Positions 1 to 8,441 of a stretch of 64,000 nucleotides of DNA are shown piece after piece. How positions within the stretch are numbered: position 1 is the first letter of the stretch; every line of letters begins with the position of its first letter. Location: positions 78,177-142,176 of the forward strand of contig JAFQQJ010000011.1 in assembly GCA_017411325.1 (NCBI GenBank). The letters are read 5' to 3'. The notes under the pieces are model-generated. The model was given only the letters and a program-made list of their open reading frames with translations, did no database searches and was not told where the DNA came from. The position numbers were made by a program, and so were the translations under genes. The DNA comes from Clostridia bacterium. Lineage in GTDB: Bacteria; Bacillota; Clostridia; CAKSNL01; HGM11501.

Positions 1-526
1 TAAATTTAAGAAGATTGCTTCTTTCAGGTTCAATCAATGCCGTTGTAAGATGGGCAAAGCCCACCTTGTGAAAGGGCAAATCCATTTTAAGTACATCATT
101 TATTCTCTTAAGCCAGATATTTACCTTTTTTTCGGTTGTTAAAAGGTCTTCCTCCGCCACCGTAAGGCTTCGCATATGAAAATGCGTGGTGGGAATTACG
201 ATAAAATCAAATTCGTCATATTTCTCCTTTGAAACGGCAACGGTGGAAAACTTGTCCATTTCCGTTTCACAGCCGAATAAAAAGCGGACACCTTCAGCCT
301 GCGGCAAAGGCTTAATCTTGCTTATATGAGGAAAATTCTGCACTGTATAAAAATCGTGCCATGCCCCGGAAACAGCTTCATCCCAGAAGTGGTCTGTTAT
401 GCAGATTGTATCAAGTCCGTTATCAATGGCATATTTTAATATATTTTCCTTTGTCTGTTCCTCTCTCCCCGAGCAAAGGGAAAGCTTTGAATGTATATGC
501 AGATCGTGATTGAATTTTGCTTTCAC
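1..526 (-). CDS. PHP-domain phosphoesterase, partial (C-terminus outside window)
   Basis: The reading frame is open from a GTG at 526 to the window edge (175 codons seen). The GTG has a good AGAAGGTG ribosome site a few bases upstream. The N-terminus carries the PHP metal motif HDLHIH (residues 7-12), a TDHF motif near residue 45, GCETEM near residue 85 and a HFHM motif further on, which are the usual metal ligands of the family. PHP proteins of this size are metal-dependent phosphoesterases, typically histidinol-phosphatase-like; the exact substrate cannot be told. It is the most downstream visible gene of a same-strand run with an EEP hydrolase 12 bp upstream, so it is probably cotranscribed. 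The call rests on motifs read directly; the function beyond phosphoester hydrolysis is inference. Confidence 0.8.
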   Translation of the reverse strand, partial: MKAKFNHDLHIHSKLSLCSGREEQTKENILKYAIDNGLDTICITDHFWDEAVSGAWHDFYTVQNFPHISKIKPLPQAEGVRFLFGCETEMDKFSTVAVSKEKYDEFDFIVIPTTHFHMRSLTVAEEDLLTTEKKVNIWLKRINDVLKMDLPFHKVGFAHLTTALIEPERSNLLKF

Positions 527-538
527 AAAAACACCTTC

Positions 539-1234
539 TTAAAATTCTATCTCCGCAGTATGCGGTCTGTGGTCCGATGCGATTATGGCAGGAATGTCCG
601 CCGATATAACCTTAATATCCCGACTTACGAATATGTAGTCAATCTTTATCCTCGGTTCATCCGAAGGGAAGCTTAAAAGAGGAGCAGAAAAAGCATCGGC
701 AGTATCAGTCATACGCTCTTTTATGGGTGTTAAAAACTCATCATCCGGAGTCACATTAAAGTCTCCCATAAGGATACATTTTTCGTTTTCCAGGTTCTCT
801 AAAACCGTTTTAACGGCGTTTTCCTTTTCGTCATCATTAAGTCCGAAATGAGTTACCAAAACGGTGATGCCGCCCTCCAACGTAATTTTAAGAATACATC
901 TTGTCTCGTGAGTAGGTGTCTTTTCTCCGACAGAATCGGGAATCATAATTTTTTCCCACTCCACAACGGGAATATTGGATAAAAAGCCGTTTCCGTAGGG
1001 GTTTTCTCCCCCAACCATAATAGCATCTCCAAAGCCGTAATACTTCATTCCCGTAAGAGAGGATAAAATTTCAACCTGCTTTTCGTATTCTATGTTCGTT
1101 CCCTTTCCTCTCATTTCGTTAAGTCCCACAAAGTCAGCTCCGCTGTCTCTTATCACTTTTGCCATTGCTTCAAAGTCAATTTTCCTTGTAATGTAATTCT
1201 GACAATGCTGGGTATTGAATGTCATTATTTTCAT
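539..1234 (-). CDS. endonuclease/exonuclease/phosphatase (EEP) family hydrolase
   Basis: This is a 231-residue EEP-fold protein. Visible family motifs are MTFNTQH at the N-terminus, LNEMRG (the metal-binding Glu), LMGDFNVTPDD in the middle, KIDYIF and a terminal SDHRPHTAEI (catalytic Asp-His). A start four codons earlier at 1246 is possible and would overlap the upstream stop, but the ATG at 1234 has GAGGTG at ideal spacing and begins exactly where the EEP fold does. There is no signal peptide, so it is cytoplasmic. EEP enzymes cleave phosphodiesters in nucleic acids, lipids or small molecules; the substrate here is unknown. It sits between a PHP phosphoesterase and a NodB deacetylase in a tight same-strand cluster, suggesting catabolism of a phosphorylated or decorated carbohydrate. 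Confidence 0.85.
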   Translation of the reverse strand: MKIMTFNTQHCQNYITRKIDFEAMAKVIRDSGADFVGLNEMRGKGTNIEYEKQVEILSSLTGMKYYGFGDAIMVGGENPYGNGFLSNIPVVEWEKIMIPDSVGEKTPTHETRCILKITLEGGITVLVTHFGLNDDEKENAVKTVLENLENEKCILMGDFNVTPDDEFLTPIKERMTDTADAFSAPLLSFPSDEPRIKIDYIFVSRDIKVISADIPAIIASDHRPHTAEIEF

Positions 1235-1242
1235 AGTGCACC

Positions 1243-2097
1243 TCATAAATTAATTGTTTCGCCTGACTTTACCGACAGGGTTTTACCGTCAATATTAAGC
1301 CATATTTCTTTTAATGTCGGATTATATATCTTTCGTCCGTCAGCACTTGTAACAAGGGAATTATATGCTTTCACATAGTCGTATATTTCAATGTTGGTTG
1401 CATACCAGGTGTCAACCTTACCCGAGATTTCACTGCAGAATTTTTCAATTAAGTTCCAGCCGTCGTCCTTGTCAAATTCATAGGTGTGCCCCCAGAGATA
1501 GAAGAGCCTCGGATACATCGCAGATGAATAAAGGCGTGTTTCATCAATTTCAAGAAATTTTTTCACCATATCAAAAAGTGCCGGATTTCCATGATGTGCC
1601 GTGGGCATCCATGAAAGAAAATCGGAAGGAAGCATAAAGCCGTCATTGTCAGCGCCAAGGGTACGGGAATATACAACGCCCATACTCTCTATTAAAGTGC
1701 GCAGCGTTTCATAGTCGTTTCCGTTGTGCATTGCTTTTACTCCCGAATCGGGGTATGCCATACCGCGGATTATCATATCAAAGGTCGCTTCAAGCTCCTT
1801 ACGGCATTCCAAAATATCCGTAATTGCAAATACAGGTTTAAATCCGGCACCGGGTGCCATATGATTTTTCCCGTGAAGGGCAACCTCGTGTCCCTTACCA
1901 AGAATATGCTCCTTTATTTCTTCAACCGTAATTCTGTTAGACAGCCCCAAAAATCCGCTGTTTATATTAAAGGTACCCTTTAAGTTATAGCGGTCTAAAA
2001 TTTCGGCAAAACGCAAATCCTGCCTTACGCCATCATCATAGCTGAATGTAACTGCCTTCAATTTTCCGCCGGGGTATCTCATAAATACATATCTCAT
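1243..2097 (-). CDS. polysaccharide deacetylase (NodB-homology) family protein
   Basis: This is a 284-residue NodB-fold protein without signal peptide or membrane segment. The metal-binding signature TFSYDDG is near residue 17 and the second metal site is read as HGKNH near residue 75, consistent with the Asp-Asp-His-His arrangement of carbohydrate esterase family 4. The start is preceded by GGGAGGG at normal spacing. The predicted cytoplasmic location means it more likely acts on an imported oligosaccharide or another N-acyl substrate than on the cell wall. It is followed closely by the EEP hydrolase, so both are likely translated from one message. About 75 bp separate it from the ribokinase upstream. 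The family is secure; the substrate is not known. Confidence 0.85.
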   Translation of the reverse strand: MRYVFMRYPGGKLKAVTFSYDDGVRQDLRFAEILDRYNLKGTFNINSGFLGLSNRITVEEIKEHILGKGHEVALHGKNHMAPGAGFKPVFAITDILECRKELEATFDMIIRGMAYPDSGVKAMHNGNDYETLRTLIESMGVVYSRTLGADNDGFMLPSDFLSWMPTAHHGNPALFDMVKKFLEIDETRLYSSAMYPRLFYLWGHTYEFDKDDGWNLIEKFCSEISGKVDTWYATNIEIYDYVKAYNSLVTSADGRKIYNPTLKEIWLNIDGKTLSVKSGETINL

Positions 2098-2173
2098 AAA
2101 AAAATCCCTCCCAAAAGTAATTAAGCAAAGACATTATACTACTTATTTGCGTTAAAATCAATAAGCTTTTTTG

Positions 2174-3070
2174 TCATTTTTGTTTCGCGGAAAGTGCTTT
2201 TATAACCTCTTCTCTTTCGGGAACAGAAGGAGCCGCACCTTTTCTTGATACGGCTATCGCCGACGCCATTGATGAGGTTTCAAGCACTGTTTTTATATCT
2301 TCGCCGTCAGCGATTCCCTTTATAAAATAACCGGTAAATGTATCTCCCGCCGCTGTAGTGTCAACTGCATTCACCCGGAAGATATCCTGATGAACCTCGG
2401 TTTCTCCGTCAGAATAAATGCATCCGTTTTTCCCCAGGGTAAGCATTATTTTAAGCTTGGGGTACTTATTTTTTATAAAAGAAAGGCTTTCCTTCGGACA
2501 GCTCTTCCCCGTAATCGCCTCTGCCTCTACCTCGTTTAAGATGATGTATGAAAGATGATTAAAATCAACCTCTGATATTTTTTCATTGAACGGAGAAGGA
2601 TTTAATATAATGCACATATTTTTCTTATATGCCTCTCTTACTATATAAGAAATGTTATTTATCTCGTTTTGTAAAAGAAGGATATCCCCTTCCCGAAAAT
2701 TTTCAAGAACACAGTCTATATATTCTTCCGATATCATATTATTTGAGCCCGGATAGAGGAAAATTGAGTTTTCCCCGTCCTTATTTACCTGAATAATGGC
2801 GTGTCCGTTTTTTACATCAAGCTTTTTAAGGTATGATAAATCCACTCCGCTTTCAGATAAAATGTCCGTGAGTATCTTACTGTCACTTCCCACTACCCCC
2901 GCGTGATACACCTTTGCGCCCGCTCTTGCAAGGGCAATCGACTGATTAAGCCCCTTTCCGCCGGGGAATATATTAAGTGCATCACTCATCTCGGTTTCGC
3001 CGGGCACGACAATATGATCAAGTGAATAAACATAATCTATGTTACACGATCCGAAATTAAGGATTTTCAT
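2174..3070 (-). CDS. rbsK: ribokinase (PfkB family sugar kinase)
   Basis: This is a 298-residue PfkB-family kinase. The N-terminal NIDYVYSLD motif, the GGKGLNQS substrate loop near residue 40 and the C-terminal DTTAAGDTFTGYF ATP/anion-hole motif match ribokinase; the last Asp is the catalytic base of the family. The ATG at 3070 is chosen because GAGGTGAT precedes it at ideal spacing and the family N-terminus starts there; a longer frame to 3163 has no support. It probably phosphorylates ribose or a related pentose at O5. A nucleoside hydrolase at 10.6 kb in the same block could supply ribose. Fructokinase-like specificity cannot be excluded. No ribose transporter is in the window. Confidence 0.85.
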   Translation of the reverse strand: MKILNFGSCNIDYVYSLDHIVVPGETEMSDALNIFPGGKGLNQSIALARAGAKVYHAGVVGSDSKILTDILSESGVDLSYLKKLDVKNGHAIIQVNKDGENSIFLYPGSNNMISEEYIDCVLENFREGDILLLQNEINNISYIVREAYKKNMCIILNPSPFNEKISEVDFNHLSYIILNEVEAEAITGKSCPKESLSFIKNKYPKLKIMLTLGKNGCIYSDGETEVHQDIFRVNAVDTTAAGDTFTGYFIKGIADGEDIKTVLETSSMASAIAVSRKGAAPSVPEREEVIKALSAKQK

Positions 3071-3127
3071 AACAATCACCTCATAATTAAGTATATCACG
3101 AATAGAAATTTTAGCAAGAGTTTTCGT

Positions 3128-3159
3128 AAAAAAGGAAGTGATAAAATCACTTCCTTTTT
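3128..3159 (-). terminator. intrinsic terminator between metallophosphoesterase and ribokinase genes
   Basis: A perfect inverted repeat AAAAAGGAAGTGAT / ATCACTTCCTTTTT with a very short loop and T-runs on both sides lies in the gap after the metallophosphoesterase stop. It can work in either direction and separates that gene from the ribokinase cluster. Confidence 0.8.
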
Positions 3160-3176
3160 GCAAAATATTATTTTTG

Positions 3177-4286
3177 TTATCTTAAATATACGGTATATTC
3201 CTGCAGTTTATCTTTGTAATTGTATTCCTCATGGGTACCTGTGTTTCTGATATGAAAAACCACGCGGTCGGAATATACTTCAAAAACCAGATACTGTGCC
3301 AGTTTGGGCGTTCCGGTGGGCACAAAATATTTAAGCTCGTCTTCTCCGCCGTAGCCCGTCAAGCCGTCTTCCTCATAAAGACTTCTGTCAAAGGGGCGAA
3401 GTCCTCCCATATGCACAAAGGTAAATTCATAGTCTTTATCCTTGGAATCTGTCGCGGTAAGGTTCATATCAACAGGAAGATTATCCTTATTTATGTGTAA
3501 AATTGCACCTGATGAAAACTTCTTATAGCAGGACCTTTCCCCGTGAACGTGACCGTAAAGATAAAATGCGTTTTTATGCCCTTTGAATATATCGTAAAAC
3601 AATGCGGTACTTCCGTTTACCATTGTTTCTGTAAGCGTACCGTCATTGTAATAATATATCGCCGACAAATGTCCCACAACGAAAACAGGCTTTTTTCCGT
3701 CGGGATCAATTTCATCCATTTTATTCTTAACCCAGACAAGAGTTTCGTCGCTGTAGCTTCCCTCGTGAGAATTAAACGCCGTGTTGGGATCGATATTTAT
3801 GCCGATAAAATCAAGACCGTTTACCACATAATGGAATGCGCCCCAGTAAAGCTCTCCGGGCTTTTCAACGGATTTCAGAATGATTTTCTCATTATCGGGA
3901 AGGTTCCCGAATGCATTATCCATCAAGTCATAGAAATCTGTGGTGTTATAGGGCTCATTTTCCTCGGTAGCAATATCACCGAGAATCATATCGTTATTTC
4001 CCGCAACGTACATTACCTTGCCGTCCTTTGCACTTTCGGCAACGCACGCGTGCAGCTTCGCCTTAAGATCGAGAAAGTTTTTCTTGGGCCATGCGCAGGA
4101 TTTATTCCAGTAAGGATAATCCGATACATTGTCGCCGCCGATTAAAGCTATATCAGCCTTACCGAATTCTTCCATTGCAAGCTCTTTAGCTTTGATGAGT
4201 GAGCTTCTTACTGTTGTAGGATAGTCAAGCATCGCCTGCTGATTGTGTATGTCTGTATAACAAAAACCTGTCAGAATTTTTTCCAT
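3177..4286 (-). CDS. calcineurin-like metallophosphoesterase
   Basis: This is a 369-residue protein with the five metallophosphoesterase metal motifs in order: DIH near residue 12, GGDN near residue 50, GNND near residue 96, GH near residue 200 and GHVHGE near residue 240. It has no signal peptide or membrane segment, so it is cytoplasmic. The start has GGAGGA upstream. The roughly 110-residue extension after the last motif is longer than in minimal family members and may shape the substrate pocket. The family includes phosphodiesterases, nucleotidases and phosphatases; the reaction here cannot be specified. It is bounded downstream by a strong terminator and lies 29 bp after an SLH-protein gene. 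Confidence 0.85.
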   Translation of the reverse strand: MEKILTGFCYTDIHNQQAMLDYPTTVRSSLIKAKELAMEEFGKADIALIGGDNVSDYPYWNKSCAWPKKNFLDLKAKLHACVAESAKDGKVMYVAGNNDMILGDIATEENEPYNTTDFYDLMDNAFGNLPDNEKIILKSVEKPGELYWGAFHYVVNGLDFIGINIDPNTAFNSHEGSYSDETLVWVKNKMDEIDPDGKKPVFVVGHLSAIYYYNDGTLTETMVNGSTALFYDIFKGHKNAFYLYGHVHGERSCYKKFSSGAILHINKDNLPVDMNLTATDSKDKDYEFTFVHMGGLRPFDRSLYEEDGLTGYGGEDELKYFVPTGTPKLAQYLVFEVYSDRVVFHIRNTGTHEEYNYKDKLQEYTVYLR

Positions 4287-4315
4287 TGTCGTTCCTCCTG
4301 CATGAAAAGCTTATA

Positions 4316-5677
4316 TTATTTAACTATATCAACTTCACATTTAACCGTAACCTTCGGGGCTTTGATTCTGTCAAATATAATCATCCAGCTACCGGCATCA
4401 TCCGTCATCTTTTCAATATACATACCTGTGACTGCAACGGAAATTTCTCCGTTTTCAAGTGCTTTTTTATCCTCATCAGACCAGTTTTTCAAATTTGCAC
4501 GGTATTTAGCTGTTGTTCCGTTATGGTTAAAGAAGGTGTCCTCATCAACAACGGTTCCGTCTTTTCTTGTGAAAATAAATCCCATATAGCCTTTATCTGT
4601 TCCGACAAGGTTAAGGTCTATTTCGTCATCGTTTACAACCCACGCCCCGGTAATTTCAATATCCTTTTCTGTGGGTGTAATCGCTATGTCCGATTCCCAG
4701 TAAGCAGGTGCATAGCCCTCGGCACCATTTGCAATTACTTTAATGGCATTGTACTCATTGCCGGGCACAAATATCCCGGGGTTATCCAGACGGTAATATG
4801 CAGTTGCATTGTCCAAAGCGATGCTGCGATGAACCGCAATCTCCGGATTGTTTTTATTGAAAATCAGTGCTTCATAGCTTACAATTCCCGTTTTATCTTC
4901 GGGCTCTGTAAGCGTCATTTTCACATACACGCCGCGTTGTTCAAATGTAACGCCCGTAACAGGAGCAACCGTCTTGACACTTTCGGAAGCAGAAGGCTCC
5001 GCAATAAGTCCTGCTGCTTTTAACAAGCTTGACTCTCCGGTGCTTTCAAGCTGTTCTTTAGAGAAAACTCCTTCGGCAAAGAGTTTGCTGACCAAAGTAT
5101 CTTCTCCGCCTTTTATTTTCTGGTAAAGCGCATTACGGAAAATAAGCGCCGCATCTTTTCTTGTAAACAGGGCATTTGTTTCTTCAGTATACTGTCCTTC
5201 GGTCATTCCGAGGCTGTCTGACAGTACCCATGCCGCATTCCACGTAAAGTCTCCGTTTTTATCGTCGTGCCCGAGAGCGCGCAGAACAAGAGTAAGATAC
5301 TCTGTCGCGGAAATAGGATTACCTGAACCAAAGCTTGTCTCTCCGATTCCGTTTACAAGTCCGTTGTTATATGCATAGCTGACATAAGGCTTTGCCCAAT
5401 CGGCAACATCAGTAAAAGGTATTTCCAAAACATTATTTTTAGCTTCAGTTTCTTTGCCTAAAAGTCTTACAAGCAAAACAGCAGCTTCCTGCCTTGAAAG
5501 CTTGTTCTCCAGCCCGAAAACAGGATTTCCTTCCTCATCAGTTCCCGTTCCGCTGAAAAGCCCAAGCTTATAAAGCACATAGGCATACTCTGTTTCATCA
5601 GTGCTTTCCGCCATACAGACGGTAAAGCTACCGACCGTCATAAGTACAGCCATTAATAATGCCAAAAGTTTTTTCAT
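4316..5677 (-). CDS. secreted S-layer-homology (SLH) domain protein
   Basis: This is a 453-residue protein beginning with a classic signal peptide (MKKLLALLMAVLMTVGSF, then a CMA-type cleavage site near residue 22). Residues of about 30-190 contain SLH repeats, seen as pairs such as LSRQEAAVLLVRLLG, FTDVADWAKPYVSYAYNNG and FTRKDAALIFRNALY. SLH domains anchor proteins to secondary cell-wall polymers. The remaining 260 residues are beta-rich and not recognised. The start at 5677 is chosen for its AGAGGTGA site and because the longer frame would bury the signal peptide. It is probably cell-wall attached. It lies upstream of the metallophosphoesterase gene on the same strand with a 29-bp gap. Confidence 0.85.
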   Translation of the reverse strand: MKKLLALLMAVLMTVGSFTVCMAESTDETEYAYVLYKLGLFSGTGTDEEGNPVFGLENKLSRQEAAVLLVRLLGKETEAKNNVLEIPFTDVADWAKPYVSYAYNNGLVNGIGETSFGSGNPISATEYLTLVLRALGHDDKNGDFTWNAAWVLSDSLGMTEGQYTEETNALFTRKDAALIFRNALYQKIKGGEDTLVSKLFAEGVFSKEQLESTGESSLLKAAGLIAEPSASESVKTVAPVTGVTFEQRGVYVKMTLTEPEDKTGIVSYEALIFNKNNPEIAVHRSIALDNATAYYRLDNPGIFVPGNEYNAIKVIANGAEGYAPAYWESDIAITPTEKDIEITGAWVVNDDEIDLNLVGTDKGYMGFIFTRKDGTVVDEDTFFNHNGTTAKYRANLKNWSDEDKKALENGEISVAVTGMYIEKMTDDAGSWMIIFDRIKAPKVTVKCEVDIVK

Positions 5678-5845
5678 AAAAATCACCTCTGAAACATTAT
5701 AGCACTTATTATGCTTATTGTAAAGTAGAAATAAGCTTTGCGTATGCAAAGCAACCTTACCCGCCTCCTTGTCACTATTATTTGTTACTTTTCAAAAATC
5801 GACAAGCCTTTTCAGGGAAGAGTGAATAATGAAGAGGTAATAAGG

Positions 5846-5882
5846 AAAATCGACAAGATTCTGTAACAACCTTGTCGATTTT
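5846..5882 (-). terminator. terminator hairpin downstream of the tetR-like gene
   Basis: There is a 12-bp perfect stem AAAATCGACAAG / CTTGTCGATTTT with a 13-nt loop. A third copy of the same 13-mer (AAAAATCGACAAG) lies in direct orientation at 5794-5806, so the arm has been duplicated locally. The position directly after the TetR gene supports a terminator role. Confidence 0.65.
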
Positions 5883-5883
5883 T

Positions 5884-5907
5884 GGAAGAGCCGAATGATT
5901 TAGATGC
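5884..5907 (-). repeat. GCATCTAAA motif, copy 1
   Basis: This is copy 1 of a 24-bp motif whose minus-strand consensus is GCATCTAAAyCnTTCG followed by nCTCTTCC. Here it overlaps the last codons and the TAA of the TetR gene and abuts the terminator hairpin. Confidence 0.6.
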
Positions 5908-6502
5908 TCTCTTTTTTCATCCCAAATATACATTCGTAAATAATTCGAGATACTTCTCCAATAGTCTTTTCGCATCCATCTTTTAACCACTCTGTTACAA
6001 CGGCAGTTATTCCGTTAAGATAAAACATCATAGCATATTTTCTGTCGGCAACTGGATAATTGAACCTTTCTAAAATAGGATTGAAAACATTCTCATAGAG
6101 CCTTTGAAATATCTCATTAAAACCAAATGAATCTGCATGTAATAGAGCAGTAGAAAACACAAGCCTATTTTCTTTAATGTATGACAAATACGGATGTAAA
6201 TATTCATCTGAAATGAAATTCAGTTCGTCAAGTGAGCTTTCCATAAGCTTTTTTACTATGCTCTTTCGTTCATCATCAAAATATGCCATGAAACCATCAA
6301 GCAGAAATCTTGCTGTCTCATTCAGTAAATCAACCATATTCTCATAATGTAAATAAAACGTAGAACGATTAACATTTGCCTTTTTACAAATTTCGCTGAT
6401 TGTTATATATTCAAAAGATTTTTCTTCAAGAAGGGATATAAGTGCCTTGTCCATCTTTTTGGCAGTATTAAAATATTTGCTCTCTGATTTATTCAAAGCC
6501 AC
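5900..6502 (-). CDS. TetR/AcrR family transcriptional regulator
   Basis: This is a 200-residue regulator. The N-terminal helix-turn-helix is read as ITISEICKKANVNRSTFYLHY (about residues 33-53), with the typical TetR FYxHY ending. The remaining helical domain (tail ending YECIFGMKKESI) resembles the TetR_C_7 group that often has no known ligand. It lies 14 bp downstream of a small two-helix membrane protein and is almost certainly cotranscribed with it. An imperfect inverted repeat at 6928-6954, touching the promoter -35 of the pair, is the likely autoregulatory operator (inference). Such pairs commonly respond to membrane-active compounds, but no inducer can be named. Confidence 0.9.
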   Translation of the reverse strand: MALNKSESKYFNTAKKMDKALISLLEEKSFEYITISEICKKANVNRSTFYLHYENMVDLLNETARFLLDGFMAYFDDERKSIVKKLMESSLDELNFISDEYLHPYLSYIKENRLVFSTALLHADSFGFNEIFQRLYENVFNPILERFNYPVADRKYAMMFYLNGITAVVTEWLKDGCEKTIGEVSRIIYECIFGMKKESI

Positions 6503-6516
6503 CCCTCCTTTTCATT

Positions 6517-6870
6517 TTATTTTTCTTCGCTGATTTCACGAGCAAGTTCAACAATTTCATAAGCATATTTTGCTTTGTCTCTTTCAAGCATCCTTTTATA
6601 AATAGGATAGTTAATTCCACAAAGAACAAATCCTATAATGCCTATAACAATTCCTGCAACCATTGACACAACTCCACTACCGATTGCCTGCATAGCAAGA
6701 CTCATACCTGTGCCAACAATGAGTGCGGATATAATCCCAAATGTGTAAGTAAAAATTGTTGCCGGAAGTTTAGCCTTTTTGTCAAGCTTTTTCAGGGCAA
6801 CTATTTTTGAATTGTCCTTTGGTGCATAGTCCTTTGCAATTGCTTCCGCTAAAATTTTGTCTGTGTTCAT
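6517..6870 (-). CDS. small two-helix membrane protein paired with TetR regulator
   Basis: This is a 117-residue protein. The soluble N-terminus (about 36 residues, with KDYAPKD and ALKKLDKKAKLPA) is followed by two hydrophobic segments at roughly residues 38-62 and 68-90 and a charged C-terminal helix. It belongs to a conserved but uncharacterised group often found beside TetR genes in Firmicutes; some databases give it an unreliable enzymatic name, which nothing in the sequence supports. It is first gene of a two-gene unit with the TetR regulator. A promoter (TTCATT, 17 bp, TATAAT) lies at 6901-6929, about 30 bp before the start. Its function is unknown. Confidence 0.7.
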   Translation of the reverse strand: MNTDKILAEAIAKDYAPKDNSKIVALKKLDKKAKLPATIFTYTFGIISALIVGTGMSLAMQAIGSGVVSMVAGIVIGIIGFVLCGINYPIYKRMLERDKAKYAYEIVELAREISEEK

Positions 6871-6900
6871 TTTTAATCCTCCTTTTTAATTTACACTTTA

Positions 6901-6954
6901 ATTATAAAGAAAATAAAGATTAAAATGAACAACACAATTTAAGGTATTTGTTGT
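6901..6954 (-). promoter_or_regulatory. promoter and putative TetR operator of the tetR/membrane-protein pair
   Basis: The minus-strand promoter has -35 TTCATT (6924-6929), a 17-bp spacer and a perfect -10 TATAAT (6901-6906). Directly upstream, touching the -35, is an imperfect inverted repeat of the form ACAACAAAT...ATTGTGTTGT (6928-6954). The position is ideal for repression by the adjacent TetR protein; that binding is inference. Confidence 0.55.
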
Positions 6955-7142
6955 ATTAAAAATTTTTTACACCTATATATTATCATAAAATGCATCTGTT
7001 TTCAAGATTGTAGGAAACGACCTATGTGTCGTTCCGACAGCCGCACACATTTAGCTGTAAAACGTGCCGTCGAACAAGCTCAATACAGAAAGCCGCCAAT
7101 AAAAAAACAAATCTGATATAACATCAAAGATACTATATGTAA
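6955..7142. repeat. intergenic region with a REP-like palindrome (7013-7035)
   Basis: No gene is seen here. At 7013-7035 an imperfect palindrome GGAAACGAC / GTCGTTCC follows TTGTA and resembles the widespread clostridial repeat beginning TGTAGGGGCGACC. It looks like a decayed copy of that REP-like family. The rest is AT-rich sequence without recognisable signals. Confidence 0.45.
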
Positions 7143-8438
7143 TCAGTCTAAAATTGCACCTTTTTCTCTGAGAATCGTCTGCAGCTTATCAATATTGATG
7201 TTTTCCGGTGTACAACCGTTGGTTACAGCCAATGCAGCAGCAACGCCTGCCGCCTGCCCCATTGCCATTGCACAGGGCATACAGCGGAGGCCACCCGCCG
7301 CCTGCGATTCACAGGAGATTGTTTTGCCCGCGACGATTAAATTATCACACCCCTCCGGAATAAGACTTCTGTAAGGGATATAGTATCTTTCTGCAACTTC
7401 AATTTTGAAATTACCGGATTCCTTCTCGTTTCTGGGATGAACATCCATTCCATATCCATAGGTTGCTATGCGGTCGCTGAATTTTGTTCCGTTTACAATA
7501 TCATCCACCGTAATTTTGTATTTTCCTGCAATATGACGGCTTTCGCGCACTCCGAGAACCGGTGCAACCTGCGCAATTTTCGCATTTTCAAACCCTTGTG
7601 TCTGATTGCAAAGCACTTTATAGGCATCTAAAACCTGTTCTCGTGCTTTTATATGCGCGTTCGTCATACTCTCTGAGTTAGTTGCATCCACATCAAATAC
7701 GCGATAATGATTAACCTTGTACTTTCCTTCTACAGGAGTTTTGTACGCTTTGACTGGACCGTCAGGTCTTGCGCTTCTTGACATAAATCCTTCATCCTGA
7801 ACATCGCTTACTTCAAACATCAACGTAGCAGGTTGTGGCACACCGCTTTGTTCGTCACCCTTATAAGTATATACTCCCGCAGCAGCTGCAACATCGGCAT
7901 TCCCCGTACAATCAAGATAAATTTCAGCATCAACTGCAACGAGTCCTTCAAGTGCCGAAAGAATGACTTCCTGTATTTTGCCGTTTTCGCAGATACAGTC
8001 CGCAAAGCGAGTGTACAGCATAACATCAGCCCCCGCATTCTGTGTCATTTTGTCAAGAACAAGCTGTAATGTAAATGAATCAAATGCAGTAACGTGACGG
8101 TGATATCTTTCAATAAATGATGTATATATACTTGGTGAATCGAGTTCTTCAGGCTTATATACCGCGTTATATTCTGACAATTTATCAACTATTTTTCTAA
8201 AAAGCCCTCCAACCACAGGAATATTGCCATCCCGGTCATAGCATGTCATAAAAGGACCTACCAAACCCGATGTTGCCATACCGCCAAGCATTCCGGTTGA
8301 CTCAACAAGCAATACATTCTTTTTTAACAGAGCAGCTTCTATAGCTGCACACACCCCGGAAGGTCCGCCTCCCAAAACAACAACATCAAAATGTCCGTAA
8401 TACGGTATTTCTTTGGTGTATCGAATTCTTTTTCCCAT
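7143..8438 (-). CDS. FAD-dependent oxidoreductase (FAD_oxidored family)
   Basis: This is a 431-residue flavoprotein. The dinucleotide-binding motif VVLGGGPSGVCAAIEAA is near residue 20, with the acidic ribose-binding residue in LLVESTGMLGG, and a C-terminal FAD motif at LIVAGKTISCESQAAGG. This pattern fits the FAD_oxidored family (PF12831), whose members usually act in sugar, polyol or heparin-like catabolism but are mostly uncharacterised. It has no signal peptide. It begins 3 bp after the stop of the GpsA-like dehydrogenase, so the two are translationally linked. Both are probably controlled by the divergent DeoR regulator. The substrate is unknown; two redox enzymes in sequence suggest epimerisation or inversion of a sugar or polyol (inference). 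Confidence 0.85.
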   Translation of the reverse strand: MGKRIRYTKEIPYYGHFDVVVLGGGPSGVCAAIEAALLKKNVLLVESTGMLGGMATSGLVGPFMTCYDRDGNIPVVGGLFRKIVDKLSEYNAVYKPEELDSPSIYTSFIERYHRHVTAFDSFTLQLVLDKMTQNAGADVMLYTRFADCICENGKIQEVILSALEGLVAVDAEIYLDCTGNADVAAAAGVYTYKGDEQSGVPQPATLMFEVSDVQDEGFMSRSARPDGPVKAYKTPVEGKYKVNHYRVFDVDATNSESMTNAHIKAREQVLDAYKVLCNQTQGFENAKIAQVAPVLGVRESRHIAGKYKITVDDIVNGTKFSDRIATYGYGMDVHPRNEKESGNFKIEVAERYYIPYRSLIPEGCDNLIVAGKTISCESQAAGGLRCMPCAMAMGQAAGVAAALAVTNGCTPENINIDKLQTILREKGAILD

Positions 8439-8441
8439 CTT

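Noticed and set aside
5778..5990. 70-codon minus-strand frame overlapping the end of the TetR gene
   Set aside because: It overlaps the TetR gene in another frame and its remaining part covers the terminator hairpin and duplicated arm.
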